From the NCBI GenBank assembly GCA_050084515.1, contig CM114272.1, forward strand, positions 59,272,001 to 59,336,000: DNA of 64,000 nucleotides, written 5' to 3'. Source of the DNA: Blasia pusilla. Taxonomy: Eukaryota > Marchantiophyta > Marchantiopsida > Blasiales. Shown in pieces: positions 24,364-37,459 of the stretch. Positions within the stretch are counted from its first letter, which is position 1; each line of letters begins with the position of its first letter. Under the pieces are notes generated by a model. That model searched no databases and was not told where the DNA came from. It was given only the letters and a program-made list of their open reading frames with translations. Both the position numbers and the translations under genes were made by a program.

Positions 24364-26076
24364 TAAAGAGGATCTGTAGCCTTCAGTGAAAGCAAGAAGT
24401 GCCTAGAGAAGGCCGAGCCAAGCAAGAAACCTACAAGGACAGGGAAAGGAGCTCCAAACTTCAATGTATTCCAAGTATTTGGGGTTAATTTGTGCCCAAT
24501 TCTGGCTCCTGACAATAAGTTCACATCTAATTAGAGCTTTCATGTAGGCAAGACCTGAGGGCACTTTAAAGCAACGAGAGAGATTGACCCACAAGACGTT
24601 CTTACATCATGATCTAGAACATTCCTAAGTTCACCACCAGAATCTATGACGTTCCAGAGACAATATATTAAATACCACAATTCTTCTCAGACTGCATTCT
24701 GCAGTCTTAGTGATAATTGCTGCTGTGATTCCTATCCGGACAGAGTCCTCTGGCATCTTCTGATATCAGGCTCACCAGAAGAAAATGCCGGAATTTAACT
24801 GGATCATAGTCTTGAAGGAAAACAATCCGGGACAAAGAAGACTCCTACATGGAATCCTGCATTGGAGAGAAGGAGGACTTCAAATTGAAGACTCAGAAAT
24901 CATGGATAAAGCTCTTACAAGTCCTTGATCCATACGTGGGTAGAGTGATTGCAGAAGAGTCCATGAAAATAAGTAATTCTTAGACCGTGATAACACTTCT
25001 TGCAGGCATCCAACCTGTAACTTGTAAGTGGACATTCATGCTCAAAATATAACTTTAAAGGGAAGATTACAAGGCAAAAGTAGGACACTGACAAAGACCC
25101 ATTCTCATCACATTCCCATATCTGGTTTAAAATATATCAATTCAAGTAGAACTTGCCTCAGATTGACAAATCGATATTGACATTCACCAGTTGGATATAG
25201 ATAAAGGACGTGAAGATAGAGATGATTAAAGGGTAAGAGATCCTTGCCACAAGTACCTGAGACTTGTGAACTTGAACCACATGGTCAGTATTCACAGCTC
25301 AAAATTGGGCTACCAATAAACTGCATGCATAACCTTTGGAAACAGATAAGCAGAGTCCTTGAAGTAGCAATTGCTTCTCAGTTAGCAAGTCCATCATACA
25401 ATAGTGTAGAGGAGGACAGGATAAAAAATCCGAAGGGCTAGACCTGATTCCCACTTTTCAAGACTTCCTTTGAAGTTTTTTCAAGAGTTCATGGATGCCA
25501 ACTCCCAGGAAACTACTAACTTATACAAAATATATAAATTCTACATATGAGTAACATTCTGATTAAAAGACAACGGAAAACTAGAACTGCAAGAACTTCA
25601 CTATGCACAGAAATCATTTTGACTCAAAGGGATCTACAATTTACATTGTGCGGCACACTCTATTTGAGCAGGTGTAAGCATAGATTCAACAGAAACTAGC
25701 TACAAAGACTAGCGGATTTCAATTAACTAGAAGCTAAGCGATTGACTACAAAACTCTCTCAGATGAGGCTGAATCTCTCACCAAATTAAAATCCTCCCTC
25801 TGGAAGCTGCAGGAATTGATCCAGCATCCTGACATCAACTTCACTCCAGCTGTACATGATCGATGGATTATTGAGCAGGCCAAGCTGAACTAATTTAGCA
25901 TCCATCTTGACATTCTCATGCATCTCATGACTAAATCTCTCAAAACTAGCTCACTGCTATAAGGTCAAAATTCTTTAGAAGCTAGGAATTGCACCCGGAA
26001 CCTACACGCACAAAGTGCCCTGGGTTAGTCCATGGATACATAAAGATATTATTTTTTACATGGGACACTGGTAGAT
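24364..26076. other. Gene-free tract downstream of the polyketide synthase gene
   Basis: The 3' flank of the minus-strand gene. An AT-rich AAAAAATAATATC on the minus strand just past the stop codon (about 26047-26059) could serve polyadenylation. A short plus-strand frame near 25.76-25.89 kb resembles no family I know. No other gene is seen. Confidence 0.4.
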
Positions 26077-27071
26077 CTAGAAGAGTTGGCAGCTCCTCAA
26101 TACTGAGACCTCCACTGTGAGCCCAGGGCCAAGTCCCAGGACGATTCCCCACTCACATCCCTCTCCAGTGGTTGCAAGCTCCTCTTGAAACGATCTCTTC
26201 CGGAGCTGCTCAAGAATGAAAAGTACACTTGCACCAGACATGTTACCATAATCTCTCAGTACTTCTCGGGTTGACTGCAACTTTTGAGGGTTCAAATGCA
26301 GCACCCTCTCAACCTCATCCAGCATAGCCCTGCCTCCCGGATGCACACACCAGAATAAGTCATTCCAATCTGGAAAATCTGCCACCTCAATAGCCCCGGA
26401 CAAAATTGGTTGGCTGTTTCTAGAAATGAGCCCTGGAATATCTTTCATGAGGTGGTAGATGAGGCCAGCTTGAGTTAGCCTACCTTCAAAGGCTCCATCA
26501 CTTTCAGGGAGAATGGTTTGTCCAGCCCAATGGATTTCAAAAATTGGCACTTCTAGCCCAGGTATTGGATCTGATCCCACAATGAGAGCTGAAGCTCCAT
26601 CGCTCACTATTGATGCACCCACGAGATTATCCATGTGTTCTTCATGAGGAGCTCGGAACGTGAAGCACGTAATTTCACTCACTACAGTTAAAACTCTTGC
26701 ACCTTTGTTATTCTCCGCTAAATCTTTGGCAACCCTCATAGCTGTTGATCCTCCTAGAGAGCCTTGTTGATACAGCATCACTCGATTCACATTGGGCCGA
26801 AGACCAAGCATTCTAGTGAGAGTGAGATCTGCTCCTGGCATGTTAATGCCACTGGTGGTTGCGAAAACCACATGAGTGATCAGGGACCGTGACTGGCCCC
26901 ATTCCTGGAGAACCTTGATGGCAGCTTTCTCTGCCAATCTGGGGATTTCCCTGATCGCAATGTCTTGCCGAGCATCTAGGGATCCATCCATGTATGAGCA
27001 TATGCTGGGATTGTCTTTCAGTATTTTTTCAGTGAGATAAAAGTATCTTTGATTGATTCCAGACCTCTCAC
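26077..27071 (-). CDS. Exon 2 of the polyketide synthase gene
   Basis: Last two bases of the Cys codon plus 330 residues and TAG. It contains the whole active site: TTSG, the altered [10 protein letters not shown] nucleophile loop, the His of FWCVHPGG, the Asn of YGNMSG, and the C-terminal GLGPGLTVE block that forms the cyclisation floor in the family. Confidence 0.93.
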
Positions 27072-30000
27072 CTGCACCAACCAGTACTAGAAAAAGTGAG
27101 AACTGACGCACCAATCCATCAAATCCAAGAAAATGCTACCTCTAGATCTAGAGACACAAGGGCAATCTAGAGTGCCAAGTTGTAGCCACTAGAACCAACA
27201 AAAGATTAAGTTGTGGCTATCTCCAATTCCTACTGCAATTGAAGTACCAGAGACTTTGCAAATAAGCTTTTCTAAAAACACAGGCATTCAAAGTTGAGTA
27301 CGATGTCGAGAAACACCTGCACGATTGTTCTGAGAAATGCTCAATCTGACATAACAAATAAAAAAATTCTCAAAGACTTCATCCCCAGACGACTATGTGT
27401 AAGACTGCTGGCTCCAAAAGTGGAGTTTTTTGACCCCATTCCTAGTGCAAACAAACTCAGATTCACCCTTTTGCTCTCTTGCATTTTCCTGGCCGGATCC
27501 AAATGTTTTACTTGGAACAGCCTCAGCTTGGTGACTTCTCACTTTGTCTGGACAAGGACCTTCACTGCCTTGAATGAATATTAAATACTTCAAAATGGAT
27601 TGACTTGCAAAGGACACTAATGTACTCCAAGAATGGCTGTACGGCAACACTAGACTATAGGTTTGTAATCCACCGAATTCTCTCCCCTAGAGGCAAGACT
27701 TCAGATTCCAAACAGCTTCCCACATAAAGGCATAAATAGCGACTTCACAAACTCCATATCCATGGGGAATTAGTTCAAATTTTGCTACACCCAAAGAGCT
27801 GAAGCAGTAAAGAACCATATCAACATTCTTAAGAGAGCAGCCAGTTTACAATTGACTGGAATTAGAGGGCTACCACTCAGTTTTGATCCTCAATTTGTGC
27901 ACTTGATCACAAATCTTTACGAGTCTACATGTCTGACCAGATGGGAATACACTACCAAACCAAAAAATTGAGACTTAATTATCATCCCTCTCATCACAAA
28001 TCTCCCCAAAGATCCCCACAGGAAATGATTTTGACCTCACATCACCTTGATGTCCTAAGAAGAAAGGCATCTCCAAGGTGACCTAAATTAACTCTGAGAA
28101 TTTGGCAACAACTCAGGGGGGCGGGGGCAACTCAATCTGCAGAAAACAAAGGTAGTCATCCCTGGCTCCCAACTGAGAGCAATCAAGCAAAGATGAACAC
28201 CTTCACATATGGGACACAACCTAAACAGCATGTACTTGACATTGTGGTATCATACAATGACTTCGGTGTGAAGTTCAACCCCAAAACTTGCAATAGAGAG
28301 GAAAGCCAATGCAAACAATAAGGGGTCTGCACCTCCAAGAATAAAACCGCAAAAGAGAAGAAAGTTAGAATGCCCTCAATTGTGACTTCAAAGTCGCCAG
28401 TATAGCCAGCCTCGCATTCTAACTCTCAAGATTGGGCTCCAGTTCTCCTAAATGGTGAGAGGTCCTAGAAAGGTCAGAGTCAGAGACGACTCAGAGTCAA
28501 AACTTCCCATTCGTTGAAAAGAACACGTTGCAGTTCAGACAAACTTGACAACAAACCCAATGTCTTTAAAACTGATGCTTCTATGAGCAAATTAGAAAGA
28601 ACTTCCCTAAACTATTCCAGAGAGCTTCCGTAACTCTGGGTGTGCTCATCTTTAGCAGGAACGAGGTTCAGATAACTAAGGTTTCACAGTTGCATGTGGA
28701 AAGTTTATCTTGGGACATAAAACACGTTTAATTTCCACACACAAGATGTAAGACGATACTTATCTTGGGACATAAACCACATTCAGTTTCCTATGTGGTG
28801 TATGTCATATTTCACAAGATAAGACTTTTAAGCTCCTGGTGATCCACTTTTCTTTTTTGTTTGTCTAGTCTCTGTAAGTGAGGTTGATGACCACAAAGAA
28901 TTAATCAGAGTTTGAAGTAGGGTTTTGTGTTTTTCTGTCGTATGGAATATCCACATATATCTTGGAACATATACCACATTTAGTATCCATACACGTGTGT
29001 TTTTCTCTTGATGTCGCTTTCGTTGTCTTTCATGATCTAACCTATTTAATTACTTCTAAGGTCGTAATGCCGCATCAACTAGCCTTCTTGGGTTTCTTGG
29101 AAAATAAGTCAGTTTGTTCAATTATTCTTATCAGAATCTCCAAACTGATCCCAACGTATGATGCAAGTTTTATGGAATCTGAGCTGGAGAATTGTGATTG
29201 TCTTCCATGGTTTCGCACCAAGGATATATAAAACAGATCAGGATATTGAATACAACAGAAAAACACAAAACCCTATTTCAGACTCCGATTCATTCTAAGT
29301 GATGCTTTGAGGCCAATCCTTCCCTAAAATCCTAGACAAGAAGTATGAATTCCTTTGAACTGGTTTCCACATCTCTGGGCCATACAAAATTCTTCTTTGC
29401 ATTTTTCCCGGAATTTAATGAACCATATGAGAGTCTACAAGAACTGGAGATTCAATGAACAACGTGGAGCACAAATTCAAATTTTCTTACTGATGAAAAC
29501 AGATGCTTTTCAGACAAGGAACTCTACCTCTAGCCTGATGAAACTCCATCTAATCAACGAATTAAGGAACTCCCTCTGTGTGCCTGTGCAATACCCATCA
29601 GCGTTGAGTATCGTGAGATATCTACGACGAAAGGGAGGACTCAAGAGATGAAATCCCCCGAGCCAGATACTAATGTCCAGCTTCCTGATCGACATTTCAA
29701 TTTTGACCCGCCTTGAGATGGTCAAAGCACTCACTCTGAATATAAATTCAATACACAAGACATTACAAATAACCACCTCAGATGTACACAGAGCTTAGAC
29801 TCCTGAGGCTGCAAATACCTGGGCTTTAGGCTAAAGATTATTAAGCCAGGTCATAATTTAATATCTGAACTGAATCAGAGTTAAATTTCCAAGCAAGAAC
29901 ACTGCAGAGAAAACTGATCGGAAAATTCAAGCAGGGGTTTCGGGAGATTATTACTCACAGATGCGCCTGAACTTGGATTTTAGGGCCGTATTTTCACCAC

Positions 30001-30223
30001 AATTAGTGATGTCGAAGTAGAAATCCGGATAAGAGGCCTGGTCAAACGCGGTGGGAGGATTGGCCGTACCAATCGCCAGTATGCTTGCTGGCCCCGTCGC
30101 TCTCTCGTGCTTGAATTCCCCAGGATTCCGCGCCTTTGTCCGCTCTATGGTCGCTCTCATGGCTGCTAAGCTCCGCATCTGTGAATTGCTGCTCTCCGCC
30201 CTCTCGACTTGTTCGTTCATCAT
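26077..30223 (-). CDS. Type III polyketide synthase (chalcone synthase-like), two exons, catalytic Cys replaced by Ser
   Basis: Join of 30223-29959 and 27071-26077, 419 residues. Family members of about 390-400 residues condense a CoA starter with malonyl-CoA in the cytosol. The donor T|GTGAGTAA and acceptor TTGGTGCAG|GT split a Cys codon (residue 89), the intron position conserved in plant chalcone synthases (Cys60 of alfalfa CHS2). Numbering runs 29 ahead of alfalfa without gaps. His332 (FWCVHPGG) and Asn365 (DYGNMSG) of the triad are present, as are TTSG, MPGAD and the GLGPG loop. The nucleophile is absent: the motif reads [10 protein letters not shown], Ser193 for Cys164 (codon TCT, 26758-26760). 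The gatekeepers also differ: Val244 for Phe215 and Tyr294 for Phe265. The frame is otherwise intact, so I infer a functional divergence or a very recent loss. The N-terminus is about 25-29 residues longer than usual; Met at residue 16 or 22 is an alternative start. Confidence 0.93.
27072..29958 (-). other. Phase-1 intron of the polyketide synthase gene (2,887 bp)
   Basis: GT-AG intron within the Cys codon. At nearly 2.9 kb it is long for this family. It holds no recognisable gene on either strand. A motif like ATCTTGGGACATAAACCACATT is present three times near 28702-28740, 28762-28795 and 28955-28995, perhaps a decayed repeat. Confidence 0.88.
29959..30223 (-). CDS. Exon 1 of the polyketide synthase gene
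   Basis: 88 codons plus the first base of the split Cys codon. It carries the family's N-terminal block [10 protein letters not shown] and [10 protein letters not shown]. The start is the first of two adjacent ATGs; reading on past the donor hits TAA at once, which supports splicing at 29959/29958. Confidence 0.92.
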
Positions 30224-30604
30224 AATGACAAAATCAACACGAAGATCCTGCTTGTGATGAACCTAAAAACCTAGCCCTGAAGCGTGACGACTGGAAGTGT
30301 GGAAGTCTCGAGGAATAGAACACAAGCGCTCTATGGAATTCCAAAAGGTCGAAAGCAATCTAAAGAACCAGGCGCCACATCAGGAACTCGCTGTCGATGA
30401 AATCCCGGACTCACTCCTGTAAACTGACCACAGGCTGCAAGAAACCCGCAAGGCAAAGATGGATCAAACACCCAAACGCAATGATTGTGGGCTCACTAGT
30501 GCCATCCGAGTGAGGTGGTTCGACAACCAGCGGCGATCAAAATCCCTGGAGCTGCGCGAGGGCCTCCCTTTGACTTAGTCTCTTCCACCTCTTGATCAGA
30601 GTCG

Positions 30605-30614
30605 AATATTTAAA
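30605..30614 (-). promoter_or_regulatory. TATA-like box upstream of the polyketide synthase
   Basis: Minus-strand TTTAAATATT lies about 380 bp before the ATG, in the otherwise GC-richer 30.2-31.3 kb upstream region. It would imply a leader of about 350 nt. This is position plus composition only; no other promoter element is claimed. Confidence 0.25.
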
Positions 30615-30623
30615 TGGTAAAAT

Positions 30624-31330
30624 ACTTCTTCATGACCATTCTCCCCATTCTGCCAAATGCAAACCACAAATCAAGACTCCGATTGAGAAGCTGAGTCACA
30701 ATCTCACCCTCATAACTCCCAGCGCTCCGGACTCTGAGGCCCTAATGATCCGGAGATGCCGGAAGACCAACAGTTACTTACGAAGCCAGATGCGAATTCC
30801 GCCGGATCACAAGGAGATCCGCACGTCCGAGGTCTACGCCAAGGGATGCGAGAGTTTAGACTAAGAAACAAACAAACACAACAAAAGAATTCCAGAGATG
30901 CAGCAGATAGATGAGACCCGATCGCCGGCTCTCTGAGATCACTGCGGCGCTATACTCGCCTAAGCAATCGGCCGACATCAGAGTCATCAGACAAAAGCTG
31001 AGAGTGTAGGCGAACAATCGCCTCTGCTGATTAGAACAAGCAGAAGGATTATATCCCTAACAAAACGCCTTTTAATGAACGATTGGAAGACCCAAAAGGA
31101 CAGAGAGATCGAGCGTGTGACCGGAGACTGCGGTGCTACTGAGAAGGGTGAGTCGATGTACACGAAGTCAACAGACATGACGATGCCGGAGGTGGTTCAA
31201 ACTCTGATGCAGTCAAGAACATGTGGTACAGTCGACGATTGAACCGAGGAACGAGTCAGCACTGAAGGAACTCACGTCGGGACTCGGGCGACGCCGCGAC
31301 CGCGAGAGGCCGTACTTACGTCTAGTGGAC
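30624..31330. other. Upstream region of the polyketide synthase, no gene seen
   Basis: Moderately GC-rich sequence with ACGTC-type motifs that could belong to the promoter. It ends abruptly at about 31.33 kb, where AT-rich sequence begins. A 90-codon plus frame (30592-30864) has no recognisable motif. Confidence 0.35.
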
Positions 31331-33464
31331 CTAGTCAGCTAATCAGGTCGAGGAAATTTGTCATTTAATTTATTTTTTATCCGAATACATTCGACATATC
31401 CATGCGATTCGGCCAATTAAGTTTATTATTCAACTAGTAAGAATTCGTGTTAACATTATTTTTAGATTTTTTAAATATTATTTTAACTTACTTTTGACAT
31501 TAGTTAATAAGACATGCAATTTGAAAAGAGGAGTTTGCAAAATGAAAAGTTTGCACTCTCTAATAATTATATAGATTTGATAGTGGATATCGAGTCCCAT
31601 AGTTTTTCTTATCGTAATTAGTGTGGCATTTCAAGGCCATTGGTAACATAGCATGCAGTTCTCCTAAGTTAGAGAAGACTAAATACCAATGTATTCAAAC
31701 TAGCCATGGGCACTATACTAAATAAAATCCAATATACAAAATTAACAAACATGAATTTTCAAAATTACAAAAAAACTTCATTAGGTAAGTTTCTTCTTTT
31801 TTGTTTAGCAAGTGGGAACTTCCACTCCTAAAAAGAGCTTTACTGTCTTAATAGTATAGATGGACGACAATATATACTATTAAAGTATCTTAATAGTATA
31901 TATAGATGAAAGTCTTTATGCAAAGGATAATCTTAATGTGGAGGCGTACTAAGACTGCCATTTGCCTATACTAGCAACTCTTTTATGTTTGTTATTGTTC
32001 ATTATCTTAGATTTTTGACATGCTTATGAGTTGGTTGCGCCCTAAAATTTAGGCACGACATTTGGACGAGATTCTTTGCCTTTAAGAATTTTTATCATCC
32101 GATTTCAGATGTTAAAACTATAGGCTATTATTAGTCAAGATTTTGGTTTTCCATTTAGCCGATGGAGACTAGTACTTCCTTAATGGAACAAAACTTAAGG
32201 AGGATTCAGCTAAATTTCTTGAAATACAAAAAGTCATGACATGAACTCTTGCTACGCTTATATTATAGCACTCTCTCTATGTGACAAGGATCTATGAAGG
32301 TTTCCATTTGGGATGGATTTTTCAAGTTGACATAGACTCTCTTGATTCAACAAGGATTTTCCCATCCTTTCAATCAATTTTTTCACCGTAATATGGTCAT
32401 TCTTGATACATAATAAAATTTTGATCTACTTAACAAGGTTATCTCCTTGTGATCCCCAATCAATTATACTCAACAAGGAAAGGAAAATGTATGCCTTTAG
32501 TGTAGGAAGGTACCTCCTAATCACTTAAAAGAGATCCTAATCAAAATGTTTGGGTTTATGGGTTTAAAGACATGAGACTCAATTTATTGTTTCTCTCTGA
32601 ACATGGGACTGTTAAAACTACTGGAAGCTTTCCTTAAAGAGCTTCAATGTATTACATGAATTCAAGTTGATCCGACTTCACTAGCTTCTTTATGGTGTGT
32701 TGTTTTGATTTGCTCTGCATCCTCCAACAACACTAAAACGAAACATCCAGTCTTCCCTACTTCTTTGTCTCTTCTGGATGCAATTCAATATGATAAGAAA
32801 TAAAACTAACCTCAAGGATATGGTGAAAAAGAAAGACAAAGCAACTAATTCTCATTGTGCTGTTCATAGATGATGAGAAAAAGATCAATTCTAGAAGCTA
32901 CTACTAAAAAACATTTAAGCTCCAAAATTTGGAAGCCCAACCAAAGAGCTTAGTTTTGTAAGTTCAAAGTCCCATCTGAAAGCAAGTTCTGGCACGAAAC
33001 TTGTAGACCAATGAAACACTTTGTTGTAGGATGGAGGGACTGCTACATTGCACCTTTTTTAAGACCTATCCTAGTTTCAAAATCGCATGTGAATGTGACA
33101 TTCACACTGTAATTCTTCTCATCATCACCCCTTAAGAGGATTGGAAAATAAATAATAAAGGTGATACAATTTTCAATCCTCATACACCAGTGAATGTTTG
33201 TGGAGTTTTTGCCACTATTCTTGTGTTCTTTACAAAGTCAACTTTTCTGACTTAGAAGGCTCCATTTGAGATGCAATTCCAAGAAAAAAAAAGGAGAACA
33301 AGATAGATTCTATTTCAGCAAGCCCTGACATACCACAAGCTTTGTTGTAGCCACTGTAAACCACTCTAATTGCAAATACAAGACATCCTTGCAAAATCAA
33401 CCATCTTTTACCTTCAACTACTGGGTTATGAACCACATAAATGTTCAGACCTTGACATTAATAA
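31331..33464. other. AT-rich gene-free tract
   Basis: No gene or identifiable transposon. A short internal duplication of CTTAATAGTATA(T/G)A is visible at about 31845-31905. Confidence 0.45.
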
Positions 33465-33645
33465 CACTAGCCGGTGCTTGTGCTATGCACGGATTATACT
33501 TAATTTTCTTTATTATTATTTTTTAATTCTATCTCCCTCTCTCAAAATGACACATGTCGACACCATAGGAGCCCTTAGAGGACAGGTGTCAACATGTGAG
33601 GAGGGTTTCCTCAAACCCTGTCCTCTTTTAAGTATATAGATTAAT
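33465..33645. mobile_element. Possible short retroposon or transposon tail
   Basis: ACTAGCCGGTGCTTGTGCTATGCACGG begins a block that ends in TTTTAAGTATATAGATTAATTA. In many plant genomes a start like CTAGT-x-CCGTGCGATGCACGG paired with a TATATAGATT end marks small dispersed repeats. Recognition is by resemblance only; class unresolved. Confidence 0.3.
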
Positions 33646-36600
33646 TATTATTATCTCACAATTGACACGAGTTATGAGTGATGAAAAGAATTTCTTTTGA
33701 TTCTACTATTATAAGATGAAAAGTCAAAACTATGAAATAAGGTTCTTACTTTCTTGTAGAAACCTGAAACACCTACAAGCTGAGAATTGCGAATGTTGTT
33801 TTTGCCACAATTCCAATGGATACACTGTGGAAAGTTGGATTTTACCCACATGATTACTGAAATGAAACAAGGAGAGGACAATATCATAGACAATGGGGAT
33901 TCTACGTGCTATGCACTTTGGACATTCTGTCACCATGAAGCTATGATGACCTCATAAGAAAGGTAGAGGGTTTGCTATCGCAAGGATGCTATCAATGTCA
34001 TTTTGGACTCTCCTGGTCAAAGAATCATGTAGTTGCAACACGGAAGTAAAAGTAATTGAATTCTATATCCATTACCATCAGTTCTACAACTTGAGAATCT
34101 GATAAATGATCTTAACCTAGCAAATAAATGTGTGTTTGAAACTTGAAAACAAAGACTTGCAAATAGGAACCAGATGCCTTCCAAACTTCATTACAGAAGG
34201 ATTGTTGTTTCATGTAACCACTTTTCTTGATTTTCATACATCTCCATCCGAGCTTTTAGAAATCACTCTACAATGGCGTATGGATATCCTTGATACACGT
34301 TCTGCAATTCACCAAACTACCAGCTCACAAGAGTAGGATTGAGCAACCATGGAGGTTGTTGACGATTGGTTTACGTAGTGGATCAAGCATACATCTTAGT
34401 GCAATCTCAAGAGTGAGAGGAGATGCCAATTGAAGCTTGATTAGTGAACCTATAGAAGGCAGCAAAAAGTTTTTATGGTCAATACAAAGGACTCGGCCTA
34501 TCAATTGGAATGGTAATCCAACAGTGTCGTGATTTGAATCTTGCCAAGATTACTCTGTTTGATTTGTCTTGAGAGCAGGGTAGCACACGAATAAATTTTT
34601 TGAGAGGGCGGGGGAGAGGTATATTTCCACTAGACCCCTCATGTATGCCCCTTACATATTTTATTAAAAGGATTAGAATCATACCTCACTTCACCACCTA
34701 CGTCATGATTTGGCTTGAGGCGCATAGCAATTTTCCTCTTCTAGAATGGAACCCGTTGCTCGTTACCAGACTTATGATGTCTTTCGTCAATCCTAGCACC
34801 AGAGCGGTGATTGATTCTCCTCCAACAGATATCCCAACCTTATTCACGCGCACAACAACAAAATTGCCATCATGTGCATGTGATCCACATTCTCTTCCAT
34901 CGCCCTTCCTCCTCTCTCTCCGAGTGTCTTTCAACTTTTTCTCTTGGAACTCCTATCATTGTCTCACTCTTCCATTCCGTATGTGTGTGTATGGGGGAGG
35001 GAGGTGAGTCGGGTTTAGTTTTTCTTCCCCATAATTTCAGATTGTTCTTGGATCCAGTGAGTGGGAGGATTTCTTCATTGGAGCTAAGCGTTGGCGGAAG
35101 AAAGGGGGGGTTGACTTATATGGTACCTGGCATGGCGACTGGTACCATAAAAGCAAACGTCTCTCTCTAAGGTCAGGAGAAAAGTGGCGGACAAAGATAT
35201 GCCACTTTTGTCTTGATGAGGCGATCACAACTAGTGGTTTTGCAGACATCGAGTCATACGGTGCTTAGATGTAGAATTATTTCGTCAAGGTGAAATGGCC
35301 CCTTCAATCAGAGGTGGAAGAGAGGAAGGACATGGATAAATTTATTATAAATGATGGAGAATATTCTTGTCATGAACCGTGAGAAGCGATGGATGATAGC
35401 TTTGTGCAAGGTATAGTTGTAGTTGGAGAAGGATGGAGATGAGCTTGGAAAAAATTATGATTGAGAATCAAAAACGCTCCGGGAGCCAATATAAGATGTG
35501 CTTTGTCGATCACTGTAGGATGGAGTTGGCGGCGATATCCAAATTGCTAGTCACAAGTAGAGTTCCTGGAGGCTTAATCTCTACTCTAGATTCCTCCCTC
35601 CAATGCGCATGCAGAGTTAGTGAAACTCAGCTCTACCCCCAACTCAAAATCTCCGTTACAACCCGCCTACCATTGCGCCTTTCCTTCATGGCCGACAAGA
35701 ATTAATATCAGATTCAATTTGGAATAGTGAATCTTTCGCACACATGATTTCCTCCTTCCCTCCCTCCATCCCTCCATCCCTCCATCTCCATCTCATCGTT
35801 GTATTCCACCGTACCAAACTCCACACATTTCTTTCTTTTGATTCATGAAAGGAAATGCATAAGCATCATCCTTCAACAAATGAATTAAGGAATCACCATT
35901 GTGATGAAAGCAATTCTCTATGCCCTCTCCCGCCAAGTTCTCTTCTCTTTCGTGTGGAAATCGACCTAAAATACCAGATCAGAAGATTTGTGCATAATGA
36001 GATGCTAATGGATTTGGTGACACATTTGCTTCCAAAAAAAAGTCATTCACTCGCATGCAAAGGTTGTCATCCAGGCTATGCGGGACAGGAGGCGAGAAAG
36101 AGAGGCCCACTGACCGATCGCGTTTCTATCCTTAGAGAGAAGGAAAAGAAGAGCTCTATGTAGTTTTGGACCTAAAGTTTTGCAAGGTGCGCAAAGCATA
36201 TCATATCATATCATATCATACTACTATTATATCCCAACAAGCGCCACAAAGATACTGCTAGGTATGAATTTCCCTCCCCTTTCTTCCTTCCTCGAGTGGT
36301 GGCCTATTTCATAGGTTTTATTTGCCTTGTTCCACAACTATGCATTTGCTTCTTAGTTTCCTATCTTCTTGCTTCTTAGTGAAGCGAATGATGGTGAAAT
36401 CCTCTAGTTTAGTATGGACTTAGTTAGGGTTCCTATCGAGGTCATGATAGTCTCCAATTCGTTGAGTTCTTGATGATAAGTTACGGTTTTTAATTCATCC
36501 CTTGATGCACACTTGCATGTTAGGGAAGTGGATTTCTTAATTACTTTTAATTTGGATTTTGGCATTGCTCAAATTTGATAAGCCATAGAAAGTGTATGAA

Positions 36601-37395
36601 ATACTTGGCAATAACAAGGGTTGGAAGGCCTATGATAGGCTCTCAGAGCTCATCATAGGCTCACCATATGTTTTTTCTGTTTGATTGCAATGGAAGAACA
36701 GAAGAGGTTATGATCAGCGGATGTTAAGGAAAAATTAAAAGAATGGAAGGTTGATAGAGAAAACATGCCAAGTAACATTTGCATTCACTTCTCTAGCTAT
36801 AGGAGTTGACGGATGTAATCGAGAAACCCAAAAAGTTGTGATGCAGTGCACTGCGACCTGAGTCACATCATTGTGCCAATGAGTGATCTCATTGGCCTTG
36901 CGGCCCAAACAAATATACTAAAGAGAGATTTTTTTTAGACGATAACGCCTTAGGGATGACGGGTGGAGCCGTAGGAAAAACACAGTGATATTTTCAAAAG
37001 AGGGCTTTGAGTGTAGAATACGAGCAGACAAAAAGCAACTTCAGAAATTTGGTAGGCAAGACATTTTGCTATATATCCCCACTCGAAGCTCACGTACTAC
37101 TCCAAGTGACATGATGGCAATGATGCTGAACTCATTCAAGAGTTGACTGATCCTAGTTCTCTTCCACATAGTTATACAATGTGTAGGGTATATTCCAACA
37201 AGCATTTGCACTCAAGGAAGATCAGATGCATTTTCAAGGATATTGGAGCTTCTCCTAGCTATGCTCGGACAATCAAGAAACAAGAAACTACTAGACTCAT
37301 TGACTCATAAAGGAGAAGGGAAAAAAGGTCTTTGATTACCGGGGGGACAGTCTATGTATACCTCCTGCATCACCTACGACATTTTGGGGTTGGAA
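33646..37395. other. Gene-free tract with simple repeats
   Basis: No convincing gene. Frames such as 34600-35007 and 34811-35170 (plus) lack motifs and are paired with frames on the other strand. Simple repeats: a CCCTCCATCCCTCCATC run at about 35757-35790 and CATAT units at 36199-36222. Confidence 0.4.
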
Positions 37396-37459
37396 ACCCC
37401 TAACTTATAACTTAACCCATAACCCCTAGACCTAACTTAACCCCTAACCCCTAACTTAT
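37396..37459. repeat. Degenerate telomere-like repeats
   Basis: A run of AACCCCTAAC, TTAACCCATAACCCC and CCCCTAACCCCTAAC units approximates the plant CCCTAAA telomere repeat with an extra C and substitutions. Interstitial and short. Confidence 0.5.
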
